Shown here: positions 54,332 through 64,000 of the stretch, piece after piece
Layout: every line of letters begins with the position of its first letter
Position numbering within the stretch: position 1 is the first letter of the stretch
Assembly: GCA_963677415.2 (NCBI GenBank)
Contig: CAXXFJ010000039.1
Span: 56,417-120,416, forward strand
Direction of reading: 5' to 3'
Source of the DNA: JAQUTK01 sp963677415
GTDB taxonomy: Bacteria > Bacteroidota > Bacteroidia > Bacteroidales > JAQUTK01
Length of the DNA: 64,000 nt
Translations under genes and position numbers: made by a program
The notes under the pieces: generated by a model
Seen by the model: the letters and a program-made list of their open reading frames with translations, nothing else
Database searches by the model: none
Told to the model about the DNA's origin: nothing

Positions 54332-55564
54332 CTATCTGAAGGAAGTTGAATCCTCCACAATTATTGGTGGTCCATCTTCAATTACAATATTCTTTGTTTT
54401 GGTAGGAACCAACGAGTTATTCTCATAATATTCAATAACAGGATTCCCGGAATCAAAGAATATCTTCAAATTTGATTCCTTTGCTGACTCAGTTACAGTA
54501 AATGTTTGCTCTTGTTTAGCATCATCATAAATAGATATATCCCAATTTATTGGAGGATCTGGCATTACATTAAATCGCCAGGACCCACCTCTCATTACAA
54601 TCTTCAACGAACCACCTTTGGAAACATTAGCGGAAAAACTATATTTGTTTAAAATTGAAACGGCTAGAGAATCAGCATCGCCAGATAGAATATTAAATCC
54701 ATATTTTGTTGAATCCGGATAATCTATGATACTTATCGGCTTAAACGACGTATTTTCAATAAATAGATGAATATACGTTTCAAAGTTCGGGATTACAGTG
54801 CTATCGGATGCAAAACGCTCTTCCATGTTCTTTCGGATGGCGGCCAGGTCTAATAATTTCGCATCAGTAATTAATTGAGTTCCCAGGTTTGCATCATCCA
54901 GCATACCGTCTTTCTTCAGATCGGTTATAATATTCGCAAGTAAGTACGTCATATTTGCTTCAGAACGGTATCCCTGAAGTATCGCCGAGATAGCCAGAAG
55001 AATGGCATTGTCATCTCCTTCTTTTAAAAGATCCAAAGACTCAGAAACCTGAATATCCTCTTTCGTGATTGAAAACACCTGTAGAATTTCAGCTTCTGCC
55101 TGCCTCTTTGCATTGGAAAACGACTCACCTTGTGATACCAAGTACTCTACTCTTTGGTATTCCATGTAGGACAAAAGATTGACGTTTATCGAAGACTTAT
55201 CTGAAATATCTGACAGAGCATACAGGGTCAATTGTGAAGAGGAGATCTGACCGGAAACCTCGTTATAATAATATCCGTCTGCTCTTACCTTCACATAGTT
55301 GCTCAAAAGTGTACCATACTCAAGTTCAAATGATCCTTGATTATCAGATATTTGTCCATTAAATGTCTTCCCGGAAGGAACTAAAGCATCTGATAACTCA
55401 TACATAGATATAGAGGAACCGTTAATGAATGGTCCTTTTTGAACCACGCCGGCAATACTTGTCTTAACGATTTCGTCTCCTCCCAGATCCTCCTCATCTT
55501 GTACGCATGAGGATAGTAGTAATCCCCCAAAAAGAACAACAGCCCACAGCTTCACAGTTTTCAT
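54332..55564 (-). CDS. Uncharacterised lipoprotein
   Basis: 410 residues. Lipoprotein signal MKTVKLWAVVLFGGLLLSSC with the lipobox Cys20, then an acidic linker (VQDEEDLGG). The N-terminal domain (SIAGVVQKGPFINGSSISMY ... GSFELEYGTLLSNYVKVRA) resembles a carboxypeptidase-regulatory-like or beta-sandwich fold. A helical middle of residues about 120-260 follows (QGESFSNAKRQAEAEILQVF) and the C-terminal part is again strand-rich. I do not recognise a family with confidence. It sits alone after the FocA gene on the opposite strand; a TTACTTTG at about 55634-55641 could be its -7 box. Confidence 0.55.
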   Translation of the reverse strand: MKTVKLWAVVLFGGLLLSSCVQDEEDLGGDEIVKTSIAGVVQKGPFINGSSISMYELSDALVPSGKTFNGQISDNQGSFELEYGTLLSNYVKVRADGYYYNEVSGQISSSQLTLYALSDISDKSSINVNLLSYMEYQRVEYLVSQGESFSNAKRQAEAEILQVFSITKEDIQVSESLDLLKEGDDNAILLAISAILQGYRSEANMTYLLANIITDLKKDGMLDDANLGTQLITDAKLLDLAAIRKNMEERFASDSTVIPNFETYIHLFIENTSFKPISIIDYPDSTKYGFNILSGDADSLAVSILNKYSFSANVSKGGSLKIVMRGGSWRFNVMPDPPINWDISIYDDAKQEQTFTVTESAKESNLKIFFDSGNPVIEYYENNSLVPTKTKNIVIEDGPPIIVEDSTSFR

Positions 55565-55713
55565 GATTTCCAGCTTTTAGTTTATGGTTCATCGAACTAA
55601 TCAAAATAATAGAGACTCATTCTGATTGATGATTCCACAAAGTAAAGTATTATTTTTGTATACATGTGAATATTCAAGAAAAAAGATATAAATCAATTGA
55701 AAATAAATCAATC

Positions 55714-58263
55714 CTATTTTGCCGCAGTAGTTGACTCAGGATATATGCTTTCCCACCAGGCACTGTCATCCTGAAGATATTTTGCCATCCACGCCATTAT
55801 TGAATAGTTCCAGTCTTTCATATGTTGATATTGCGCAATAATATGATCTTCGTTTTTTACCCGGATCATGGCTACTGGCTTACCAAGTATCTTTAAAGCG
55901 GTAAACATCTGCATACTCTCTCCCGGTGGCACATTTGTATCCACTTCTCCCTGAATCAACAGCAGTGGTGTGTTGATCTTATCTGCGTGAAACAGCGGAC
56001 TGTGGTCGGTGTAAAACTTCGGATTGTTCCACGGATAAGTGTCTGCTGTAGCTACACCGCTATATCCATAACCCCAGTTACCATTACCCCAATAACTTGA
56101 AAGGGCGCTAATGCCGGCATGGGAAATGGCTGTGGCAAAAATATTCGTTTTTGTGAGCAGATACATCGTCATAAACCCACCATAAGAAGCACCTAAACAG
56201 CCAATCTTCTTGGTATTTACAAACGAATGCGATTTACAAAAACTTTTCACACCTAATATGATATCATCCGCCGTCTTTTCTCCCCAGGCATTTACGTGTC
56301 TGGCAGAAAACTCCTGTCCGTATCCGATTGTACCGCTTGGCTGAATCACATAGACTACATAACCCAAAGCCGTCCAGTAATTATGGTTCCAGCGTGAACC
56401 GAACGTACGTTGTGTCGGTGTTGTGCCACCATAATAATATACAATCATCGGATACTTCTTGTTCGCATCAAAATCGTTTGGTAAATAATAACGACCTTCG
56501 ATTGTCACCCCATCTTTTGCTTTGTAATTATAATCGAGCATTTTGCCTAAAGCAATGCCACTCATCTTTTCTTTTTCCGGATCAGAAATCACAACCGACT
56601 CTTTGCTCTTCATATCCAATGCAAAAGATCTGGATGGGTACAAAGCAGACATACCCCTGTAAATGGCATACAGTCCATTGCCAGAGATTTCGAGTTGCTG
56701 AACTACATCCACTGATAAAGGAATCATCTCAAATTTTTCATCCGATATGGAGTAACGATACACTCGCACATAATCGCGATCGGTTACTTTAAAATAGATG
56801 CTGTTATCCGTTGCATTCCACTGTGCTTGATCAATGGTGGGATTAAAGTTGCGGGTAAGAGGCGTGACTTTCTTGCTTGAGAAATCATACAGATAAGCCT
56901 GCACATCGTAATCGTTTGAATAAGTATGTTTTCCAATATTCTCACCCAACTTATTAAAAGCTGCTGGAGCACCCAATACCAACAATTGTCGGGCATCCGG
57001 CGAATATTTTACGCTACTGATAAACGAGGTATTTATCCAAATAGAATCTATTGAATTACTTGTGAGATCATATTGGAAGAAAGAGGATTTCGTAAAGGGA
57101 CGTTCAGTAATAGCCGTCTCTGATGCACTAAAAATAAGCCTCTTACCATCTTCACTAATGTCTTGCAAAGACAAATCATGATGGCCAAAAGTTAGTTGTT
57201 GAACCTTACCGGTCGCCAAATCAAATTTGCTCAAAGAGTTTCCGTTTCGCCACCCAGTCAACCGATCATGAGGTAAAATATAGTATTTTATATCCGAATC
57301 TTTCCCTTTGTATTTATCCGTACTGCTTATGATCAGGTAACTTTCATCCGGTGACCATGTGATGTAACCTTCAGGGATATTTTTAGCCAATGGCTTTACT
57401 TCCAGAGTCTTCGGATCAATGGATTTCAGCGTTCTCTCCCCTCCTTGCTTTTCGATAAAATAGAGTTTCTCACTCTTGGGCATCCAAGTCAGATCCATAT
57501 GATCGCTGGATTGCATCAAACGTTTTCCACTTTCACGATCTATTATTTCAAGAAAAGAATTTGTTTCTCCACCCTGCTCAACAGTGGACATTTTATTCAT
57601 CATAAAAGTACCCTTGTATGAAATGCTTACATCACTTAAAGTAGTGTAATTGACAATATCTTCAAACGAAATCTTACGATGTGGTGCTAGATTCAGAGGT
57701 ACCTGCACAATATGCGCACTATCGTCTGAAAATGCAATCTTCAGCACAGGCGCAGCCTCACTCTCACTATTCAACAAGCAGCAAACACCAATTGAATAAT
57801 TTTGAGGGATCAGACTCAGGTCTATTGATTTCTCTGTGGCTTTAGGTAAAGCCAGTTCAGTAGTGGCTGATCCATCTTTCTTTTCACCATTAAGGTAAAT
57901 AACAAAATCACTGGTTGAAGCAACATGCAGTTTTGATTTAGTATAACGGTTAGCATACACCTGAAACTCCACATAGCAAAGTTCTGTTCCTTTTGTCGGT
58001 TTTTCCAGATTGAATACACCTGCAGTATCAGTATTCACAATCGGATATTTTGAATAATCAGACACTGAAGAAGGGACAAAAGCAGATAACAACTGCTGAG
58101 TCTTAAATTTCGCCCCGTTTACATCCGTACTATCAATCTGAAATGGCATTTGGACAGAATATCTACTAATCTGACACACCTCCCTGACTAACGTTATATT
58201 CTTACTAAAGAGCTGCAAGGAAAGACCTGCAAAAAGAAGAAGAAGGATGAAGTGATTTCTCAT
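55714..58263 (-). CDS. S9 family (DPP IV / prolyl oligopeptidase-like) peptidase
   Basis: 849 residues with a signal peptide (MRNHFILLLLFAGLSLQLFS). An N-terminal beta-propeller region (residues about 200-560, with MLTWMPKSEKLYFIEKQGG-like strands and WSPDESYLIISSTDKYKG) precedes the alpha/beta-hydrolase domain. Catalytic triad: Ser693 in GASYGGF, Asp775 in GEVDTNVPPG, His807 in NEDHIIAQY. It should cleave dipeptides or short peptides after proline or similar in the periplasm. No proline-specific neighbours. A TAATTTTG box is at 58291-58298, so it stands as a single gene between the lipoprotein and the GH110 gene. Confidence 0.92.
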   Translation of the reverse strand: MRNHFILLLLFAGLSLQLFSKNITLVREVCQISRYSVQMPFQIDSTDVNGAKFKTQQLLSAFVPSSVSDYSKYPIVNTDTAGVFNLEKPTKGTELCYVEFQVYANRYTKSKLHVASTSDFVIYLNGEKKDGSATTELALPKATEKSIDLSLIPQNYSIGVCCLLNSESEAAPVLKIAFSDDSAHIVQVPLNLAPHRKISFEDIVNYTTLSDVSISYKGTFMMNKMSTVEQGGETNSFLEIIDRESGKRLMQSSDHMDLTWMPKSEKLYFIEKQGGERTLKSIDPKTLEVKPLAKNIPEGYITWSPDESYLIISSTDKYKGKDSDIKYYILPHDRLTGWRNGNSLSKFDLATGKVQQLTFGHHDLSLQDISEDGKRLIFSASETAITERPFTKSSFFQYDLTSNSIDSIWINTSFISSVKYSPDARQLLVLGAPAAFNKLGENIGKHTYSNDYDVQAYLYDFSSKKVTPLTRNFNPTIDQAQWNATDNSIYFKVTDRDYVRVYRYSISDEKFEMIPLSVDVVQQLEISGNGLYAIYRGMSALYPSRSFALDMKSKESVVISDPEKEKMSGIALGKMLDYNYKAKDGVTIEGRYYLPNDFDANKKYPMIVYYYGGTTPTQRTFGSRWNHNYWTALGYVVYVIQPSGTIGYGQEFSARHVNAWGEKTADDIILGVKSFCKSHSFVNTKKIGCLGASYGGFMTMYLLTKTNIFATAISHAGISALSSYWGNGNWGYGYSGVATADTYPWNNPKFYTDHSPLFHADKINTPLLLIQGEVDTNVPPGESMQMFTALKILGKPVAMIRVKNEDHIIAQYQHMKDWNYSIMAWMAKYLQDDSAWWESIYPESTTAAK

Positions 58264-58290
58264 ATTATTTCAAGTATTATTAATTGATGG

Positions 58291-58298
58291 CAAAATTA
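58291..58298 (-). promoter_or_regulatory. -7 box for the S9 peptidase gene
   Basis: TAATTTTG on the minus strand, 28 bp before the start at 58263; matches TAnnTTTG. Confidence 0.55.
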
Positions 58299-58344
58299 AT
58301 ACAATCATTGATTAATTCAAATCAAAAGAAGTTTCCGTTCCATT

Positions 58345-61143
58345 CTACAATGAAACTTTTACACTGTATCGCGTTTTACTGTTTGATATTTGCACTATGT
58401 AATTCCCGCATGGAAATTTATCACAGTTTATCACAGCTGCATTATTTGAGGTCCTGAATTGACTTACCAAAATACCCGGTATGCTGATCACTGAGATTAA
58501 ATAGTCTGAAGACTCTATTTCGTTAAAAGATATATTGATACATTCTCTTTTTCGGTCAACATCTACAACAGGATGTGTGTCTTTTATATTTAGTGAAGCC
58601 TGCTCGGTTGGAATCGGACTGCCATAAAACTCAACTTCTGAAATGTTTCCATATCCTTCACTTGGACCGAAATATCTGACGTATCTTCCACTCGCAGAGT
58701 TGTTGATTGGAACAAGCGTATATCCGGCAGCCGGACTAGATAATATAGTGTACAATACAGTTTTAGTCAAGAATGTAGACCTGTTTGATATCTCAAAGGT
58801 ACCATTTATCATCCGCCCTTCATTACCACTTCGGGGGGCAAATCGGATAGAATCAATTTTGTAGGCAGCATCTTTTCCTAAATCCAGTCCTACCCATGCT
58901 GTGCCTACAGGAGCATCAAAATATGTCCCGGTATTAAAATCAAAAACAGCATCTTTAGTCGCTCCGGAATCATTATTCCACGAACCGTTTGTGCCTATAA
59001 CTGTACCGTTTAAAAGATTGTTTTTAATTGGTAACACTTCTCTTCCAAATAGATTAACTTCAGAAAGACCTGCGGTAGTTGAGTTAAACAAAATCTTTAC
59101 ATATCTGATATTCCGGCCTAAATTTCCTGTATTAAAATGCGATGTAGCACTGATAGTATTGGCACTCTGATCAATTACTTTTTGCCAGTTTAAGTTGTCG
59201 GACGACACCTCAATCACGTACTTCCAGAGGTATGTCTGAGGAAAGATGAGCTGGATTCTATTCAAACAATACGTTTTTCCCAGATCAACAGACCACCATT
59301 TCTCAAGGTCTTCAACTGTTGATTTCCAAGAAGTAGTGCTGCTCTCATCGTTTGCAAGTGATTTATCGTTTGTTGTTCTACTTGAACTTGCATCTGTAGT
59401 CAGTTCTTTGATCGATATTGCTCCCGGTTGCTGCTTTTTATTGCCCGATATTGTCACTGTACCACTATTACTCAAACTGACATAATTGTCGGCAGGAGTG
59501 GAACCACTCTGTATGACTGTATTATGAATGAACTGAAGGTTATCAACAGATTTCCCTCCTACTGCACTTCCTGAATTAATTTTAAAGGTGTTATTCTCAA
59601 TTAATATGTTTGAGTGGACAAAACCATTGTTTACAGAGTTTGTTGGTTCAAAAAAGATAACCGGACTTCCACATTCTATAAAAGTATTGTTGCGGATAGT
59701 CAGATTGCACACTTTTCCTGATTCATACCAGCTTGCAGCATCTCCAGACACATAAATACCGGCCATCTGCATTCTAAAGAATGTATTATCTTCAATAACA
59801 GAGCGACGACGTGTTGACAGAAGAACACCTCTGGTAGGAATTCGGGAAAAGTAGTTTCTGCGAATTTCCACTTCCGGAGTCCAGGAAATATTCTCAATGA
59901 CAACTCCTGCCGCTTTTGCTTTATAGGCGGTAACATCAATCTCTTTATCGAATGTGAGTGTTATGTTTTGGTCATCGTTACGTTGCACCGCTGTAATCTT
60001 AGCTGATTGCATAGTTATCATCGATGCTACGTCAACAAAATCGATGGAGTCTCCCACAAAGAATGCATCAAAACCCCAGCTTTGGTCATGCATAAACTTA
60101 ACTTTTGCCTGAGTGGAAGATATGTAATTCTGAATCTTCAGATACGTTCCATGAACATTAATGGGATCATCTTGAGCACCGGAAAAATAAGTATCTTCAA
60201 CCTTCAATAGTCCTTTGCAACCTGATACTTGCAAGAAATCTGCAAAGCCGGCATTGGTTCTTCCAGAACCTTCCTCCGGGGCAAAGCGACAATTCAAGAA
60301 ACTCAGATTCTCTGAATATTGACCTACAATACCAAAGTTTCCTAAGAAATAAAGATTGACATGATCATAGACTATATTCTTACTTTTATGGATGAATCCA
60401 GCAACCTGATCACGGACACCATCTCTCATTTGGTAGGTATAGCCAACCTTCACACCTGGGATCGTACTATATATTATACGAACTCGCTTATTCCCTAAAT
60501 CTGTTATGGATGTTACATTATCTGTTGGTGAACCTGTTCTCCATGTAATATCCTGCTCAGGGTCATACAATTGAACCGGACCGCCACTATTAATAGACCA
60601 TCCATACTCTCCAACCCATTTCAAAGTTGTTCCTATAATCTGATAAGTTGAGGTAGGATGTGCCTTGTATATGATTTCACTGCCCGTAATAGATTCAACT
60701 GTCATTTCCGTCACAGAAGGATCAGCCGCGTCAATAGAAAAGTTCTTAAGAGTAATATTTTCGCTTTCATCAACAACAACACTCGTCATCTCTCCATGAG
60801 TAATAAGTTTTGCCCCTTCCCCATCCAACGTAATATTACTAGCTGATTTGAAGTAGATACCAATGTATTTCAAGTTATCAACTGTGGCACCCCAACTAAG
60901 TGTATTAGAGATGAAATACTTAACAACTGTGGCTTGATTGCGTTTTAAATTGTAGGTTCCACCACCCAACTTGATAATTACAGGTTCGCCAATATACGTT
61001 TTTGCTGTTTCAATCGCATTTTTAATAACCAGCAGATCGTTTATCCCATCGGGGGAAATCTGAATAGTCTTTTCTGCTTTTAAAAGAAGAGGGTAAATCA
61101 TCATAAAGATGAATACAACTAAATTAAAATAGTTTCTTTTCAT
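58345..61143 (-). CDS. GH110-like alpha-1,3-galactosidase with discoidin-type modules
   Basis: 932 residues with a signal peptide (MKRNYFNLVVFIFMMIYPLLLKAEK). Residues about 30-540 form a right-handed beta-helix typical of GH110 (FAPEEGSGRTNAGFADFLQV, SGAQDDPINVHGTYLK at about residue 322-337, WTPEVEIRRNYFSRIPTRGV). The DDPINVHGT motif carries the likely catalytic aspartates. Then two F5/8 type C (discoidin)-like modules (EKWWSVDLGKTYCLNRIQLI and VGLDLGKDAAYKIDSIRFAP) that usually bind galactose or GalNAc. A C-terminal tail domain (ISVISIPGILVSQFRTS ... NYIVQISN) resembles the surface-anchoring beta domains. Family members remove alpha-1,3-galactose from mucin or blood-group B glycans. Confidence 0.85.
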   Translation of the reverse strand: MKRNYFNLVVFIFMMIYPLLLKAEKTIQISPDGINDLLVIKNAIETAKTYIGEPVIIKLGGGTYNLKRNQATVVKYFISNTLSWGATVDNLKYIGIYFKSASNITLDGEGAKLITHGEMTSVVVDESENITLKNFSIDAADPSVTEMTVESITGSEIIYKAHPTSTYQIIGTTLKWVGEYGWSINSGGPVQLYDPEQDITWRTGSPTDNVTSITDLGNKRVRIIYSTIPGVKVGYTYQMRDGVRDQVAGFIHKSKNIVYDHVNLYFLGNFGIVGQYSENLSFLNCRFAPEEGSGRTNAGFADFLQVSGCKGLLKVEDTYFSGAQDDPINVHGTYLKIQNYISSTQAKVKFMHDQSWGFDAFFVGDSIDFVDVASMITMQSAKITAVQRNDDQNITLTFDKEIDVTAYKAKAAGVVIENISWTPEVEIRRNYFSRIPTRGVLLSTRRRSVIEDNTFFRMQMAGIYVSGDAASWYESGKVCNLTIRNNTFIECGSPVIFFEPTNSVNNGFVHSNILIENNTFKINSGSAVGGKSVDNLQFIHNTVIQSGSTPADNYVSLSNSGTVTISGNKKQQPGAISIKELTTDASSSRTTNDKSLANDESSTTSWKSTVEDLEKWWSVDLGKTYCLNRIQLIFPQTYLWKYVIEVSSDNLNWQKVIDQSANTISATSHFNTGNLGRNIRYVKILFNSTTAGLSEVNLFGREVLPIKNNLLNGTVIGTNGSWNNDSGATKDAVFDFNTGTYFDAPVGTAWVGLDLGKDAAYKIDSIRFAPRSGNEGRMINGTFEISNRSTFLTKTVLYTILSSPAAGYTLVPINNSASGRYVRYFGPSEGYGNISEVEFYGSPIPTEQASLNIKDTHPVVDVDRKRECINISFNEIESSDYLISVISIPGILVSQFRTSNNAAVINCDKFPCGNYIVQISNSKTRYSVKVSL

Positions 61144-61352
61144 AAGTATTTATTATTAAGGTAACAACCTTCCATTCCATTATGAATGAAAATCTTCTGT
61201 GGGCATTTCAATACTATATCGTCGATAACAAGCTGACCGAAAATCCACTCGGCATTACTTCCGCTTAGCCCCGTGGACTTATTTCAAATAAATTATTCTC
61301 ACCATCAGGAAATATCCGAAAGAAGGAACCCTAGCAAACGTTATGATAGAAC

Positions 61353-64000
61353 CTACTTCTTTTCAAAAATATTCTTCAGGCGTTCAGTGAAAGAGAAATC
61401 TGCAGATCGTTTGTCGGCACCCTTTCCATTGGACAACTTATTAGCATCTTTCGTTCTTTCTAAAGCCGTTTTCCGGAAAGAGGAATCTGCTTGTTCATCC
61501 ACATCTCTTATTTCCAGGATACTCTTAAACCCTTTGCACCATTTTGTCCGGACATATAAAGGTTTTGATTCTTCTGGAACAAATAGCGTACAATAGGTGC
61601 CACTATCCAGGATAGACAACTCAGCTACCACGGCCGGTGGATCGAAACTCTGTATGAACATCTTCTGCAACTCCCTGCAACCGGAAAAGACATTTAATCC
61701 TATTATTCTTACACTTGCAGGTATAGTAACGCTATTCAGGCTACTGCAATCGGCAAATGCTTCTGCTCGTATTATTCTGATTCCTGAAAGGATAGTCAGG
61801 GTTTTGAGATTGGTACAGCCCTTAAAGGCAGAAGCAGCGATGGAATTTACCGGATATACTACTCCATGATATTTCACAGATGCAGGTATTACAAGTTCTC
61901 TGGGAAGCTTTTCTACTTCTTGATCAGATAGGTCAACCGAATTTCCTTCTTCATTTTTGAAGTATCTCAATCCGTCAACAAAAAAGATATTACTTTCTTC
62001 TTCTACTTCTGATAGATTAGCTTGAGATGAGAGTTCGTCCACATTTCTCTCTTCTTCTATGCTCAGAAAATTACTGCACCATTTTGTCTTTGAATAAACA
62101 GCTTTTGATCCAACAGGTACATACAAAGTACACAATGCTCCTTCATCCAAAATGGATCTCCGGGAAACTACTGTGGGAGGTACTATGTTCAATATAAATA
62201 TTTTCTCTAACCTTCTGCAACCGACGAAGGAATCGTCTCCTAATATTCTTACACTAGAAGGAATCGTGATGTTGTTGAGGCGATTACATCCTTTAAAAGC
62301 TCCGTCTCCGATTATCGTGAGACCTGAAGAGATAGTTATAGATATGAGATTAACACAATCTTTAAATGCTGACTCTACAATAGATTCAACAGGATAATTT
62401 ACCCTTTTAGATGTTATTTCTGACGGGATATAGAGATCTCCGGAAACTTTGTCTCTGTCCTGAACAGAGAGGCTGACAGATGTGCCTTCTTCATCTAAGA
62501 AGTATTTCAAACCTTCAAAATATATAATTCTCTTATTTTCAGCAGTTTCGAAATGATTGATAGCTAAATCTATTTCTTCTTCTTCAACACTTCCCTCTTC
62601 TTGAATGCTAATAAAACTACGACACCATCTTCTTTGAGAATAAGCATTCTTGCATTTCTTCGGCACAGTTAAAGTACAAAACGAAGCATCATCCAGAATA
62701 GACTCATTGGAATCTACAGTAGGTGGCTCCTCGTTTTGAATAATAAGTTCAGATAGTCTTCTGCAACCTTTAAAGGCTTTCTCTCCAATAATACTCACAC
62801 TGCCAGGAATGGTCATATATGTAAGGCGAGTACATTCTGAAAAGGCTTCATTTCCTATTATCGTGACTCCATCAGATATTCTCACAGTCACTAGATTGGT
62901 ACAATTCTTGAATGCAGATGCAATAATTGATGCAACGGGATACAAGACTCCAAGGTATTCTACTTCAGAAGGAATGATGAGCTCTTCGGAAAGAGTGAGC
63001 GGATCTTGTGCAGAAACATTGACATAAATACCTCTTTCATCAATGACAAATCTCAACCCTTTGACAAGAAATGCATTCTTATCTAATTTTCTCACCTTAG
63101 GGGTTGATTTAGTTAAAGTAGGCGACGCTTCTCTCTTTATCAGGATATTCTGATTCTGGGTCACTATTGAATCCTCAGCCTGGGTTATAGCTGGTTGCTC
63201 AGTCTGGGTCACAACTGGTTGCTCAGTTTGGGTCACAACAGAAATCTCAGTCTGGGTCACAACTGGAATCTCAGTCTGAGTCACAACTGGTTGATCTGTT
63301 TTGATCACTATTGGGTTCTCAGTCTGCTTCACAAGTGGTTGAGAAACGAAATCAGGAGTTTCTGATTTCTCTGATGCACATACGATATCAATTTCTTCAT
63401 CTTGGATTCCCTCAGAGAAAAGTGGCTGAGTAAAAGACGAAGATGTTGCTTTTTCTGAATTAACTCCATCTTCCCTAATGGCTTTAAAACCACTGCACCA
63501 TGTCATTTGTGCATAGTCTGTTTTTGATCCTTTTGGCACATATAATGTACACGTCGTACTAGCATCCAAAATAAACAACTCAGGAGCAACTACTGCGGGA
63601 GGTACAACACCATGGAAAAACATTTTCTGCAACTTACTGCAACGAAAAAAGACATTTAAACCGATAGTTTTGACACTAGCTGGAATTGTAATGCTGGAAA
63701 GGTTGCGGCAACCGGCAAAAGCTTTCTCTCTTATTATTTTTATTCCAAATGAAATAGTGATTGATCTGAGATTGGAACATCCTCTGAAAGCAGAGGCTAA
63801 TATCACAATGACAGGATATTTCACGTCATGGTAAGTAACTTCAGAAGGAATGATAAGTTCTTCAGGAAGCGTGTCTCCCTCCTGCTCACCTAAAAGGGCA
63901 GTAATATCCTTTTCATTAATGATGTATCTTAATCCATCTATCAAAATTGTATCGTTTTGATCTACTATCTCATAACTATTTGTTTCCATTGAAGGAAGCA
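61353..64000 (-). CDS. Modular BspA-like leucine-rich-repeat protein, 5' end outside the window
   Basis: 878 residues from an ATG at 63989, but the frame stays open to the window edge and there is no signal peptide, so the true start is probably beyond it. Four copies of a module of 165-190 residues: a header (ILIDGLRYIINEKDITALLG), a PSEVTYHDVKYPV strand, three LRR_5 repeats (FRGCSNLRSITISFGIKIIR), and a closing TLYVPKGSK plus W-C-S-G-F motif. Between modules one and two lies a stretch of 8-residue repeats (VVTQTEQP and variants). The C-terminus is Lys/Arg-rich and not a tail domain. Probable surface protein. Confidence 0.88.
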   Translation of the reverse strand, partial: LPSMETNSYEIVDQNDTILIDGLRYIINEKDITALLGEQEGDTLPEELIIPSEVTYHDVKYPVIVILASAFRGCSNLRSITISFGIKIIREKAFAGCRNLSSITIPASVKTIGLNVFFRCSKLQKMFFHGVVPPAVVAPELFILDASTTCTLYVPKGSKTDYAQMTWCSGFKAIREDGVNSEKATSSSFTQPLFSEGIQDEEIDIVCASEKSETPDFVSQPLVKQTENPIVIKTDQPVVTQTEIPVVTQTEISVVTQTEQPVVTQTEQPAITQAEDSIVTQNQNILIKREASPTLTKSTPKVRKLDKNAFLVKGLRFVIDERGIYVNVSAQDPLTLSEELIIPSEVEYLGVLYPVASIIASAFKNCTNLVTVRISDGVTIIGNEAFSECTRLTYMTIPGSVSIIGEKAFKGCRRLSELIIQNEEPPTVDSNESILDDASFCTLTVPKKCKNAYSQRRWCRSFISIQEEGSVEEEEIDLAINHFETAENKRIIYFEGLKYFLDEEGTSVSLSVQDRDKVSGDLYIPSEITSKRVNYPVESIVESAFKDCVNLISITISSGLTIIGDGAFKGCNRLNNITIPSSVRILGDDSFVGCRRLEKIFILNIVPPTVVSRRSILDEGALCTLYVPVGSKAVYSKTKWCSNFLSIEEERNVDELSSQANLSEVEEESNIFFVDGLRYFKNEEGNSVDLSDQEVEKLPRELVIPASVKYHGVVYPVNSIAASAFKGCTNLKTLTILSGIRIIRAEAFADCSSLNSVTIPASVRIIGLNVFSGCRELQKMFIQSFDPPAVVAELSILDSGTYCTLFVPEESKPLYVRTKWCKGFKSILEIRDVDEQADSSFRKTALERTKDANKLSNGKGADKRSADFSFTERLKNIFEKK
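63148..63342 (-). repeat. 24-bp tandem repeat coding for VVTQTExP units
   Basis: About eight degenerate 24-bp units, e.g. CTCAGTCTGGGTCACAACTG, giving repeats VKQTENPI, VIKTDQPV, VTQTEIPV, VTQTEISV, VTQTEQPV in the protein. In frame, so unit number could change without breaking the gene. Confidence 0.85.

Noticed and set aside
63148..63342. 24-bp repeats considered as a CRISPR array
   Set aside because: They are contiguous, in frame and code for a peptide repeat inside an LRR protein gene.

Overview
The window looks like a chromosomal segment of a gut- or plant-fibre-associated Bacteroidales bacterium, most likely Bacteroides or a close relative. The evidence is Bacteroidetes-type promoters (a -7 box of the form TAnnTTTG before many genes), BspA-like leucine-rich-repeat surface proteins, GH2, GH3, GH28, GH105 and GH110 enzymes with export signals, a short RpoD-type sigma factor and a Na+-pump decarboxylase operon. 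I cannot name the species from sequence alone.

Layout. 1-4.6 kb: frame-disrupted AddB-like nuclease, sugar-phosphate isomerase and ispG. 2.9-7.75 kb (minus): a five-gene unit lrp-rpoN-PAP2-like-purE-ispG. 7.8-11.6 kb (minus): broken LRR lipoprotein, TlpA-like thioredoxin, YbjQ, broken panE. 12.4-16.9 kb (plus): LRR protein, then broken pectin or polysaccharide genes. 17.0-19.6 kb: RpoD-family sigma factor, then TPP riboswitch-thiM-thiE. 19.6-21.5 kb: a group II intron (class C type) inserted beside a terminator hairpin. 21.5-29 kb (minus): large exported protein, LRR protein, GH105. 29-34 kb: prs, divergent tdh/kbl, pgeF, B3/B4 protein. 34-35.7 kb: IS1182-type element. 35.8-40 kb: iron alcohol dehydrogenase, GH3, DUF2461. 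40-43.5 kb: oadG-oadA-oadB. 43.8-48 kb: GH2 galactosidase followed by an SPFH/ribbon-helix-helix cassette bracketed by 224-bp direct repeats of the GH2 tail. 48-51.5 kb: an exported TldD/TldE-like pair. 51.5-52.5 kb: a gene-free, repeat-dense island. 52.5-64 kb: TonB-C protein, FocA-type channel, lipoprotein, S9 peptidase, GH110 and a modular LRR protein that runs off the end.

Functionally the window mixes housekeeping (isoprenoids, purines, PRPP, thiamine salvage, threonine degradation) with exported glycan and protein degradation (GH2, GH3, GH28, GH105, GH110, S9 peptidase, TldD-like proteases).

Two things stand out. First, at least 17 reading-frame breaks lie in the first 16.9 kb and I saw none later. 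They include ispG, normally essential, so consensus errors are more likely than gene decay. Second, there is uncharacterised non-coding structure: a 373-bp imperfect palindrome, a 68-bp element with inverted ends present twice (11.85 and 52.3 kb, opposite orientations) whose two internal 22-bp units vary in concert, and the repeat-bracketed SPFH cassette. I see no CRISPR array, rRNA or tRNA gene.
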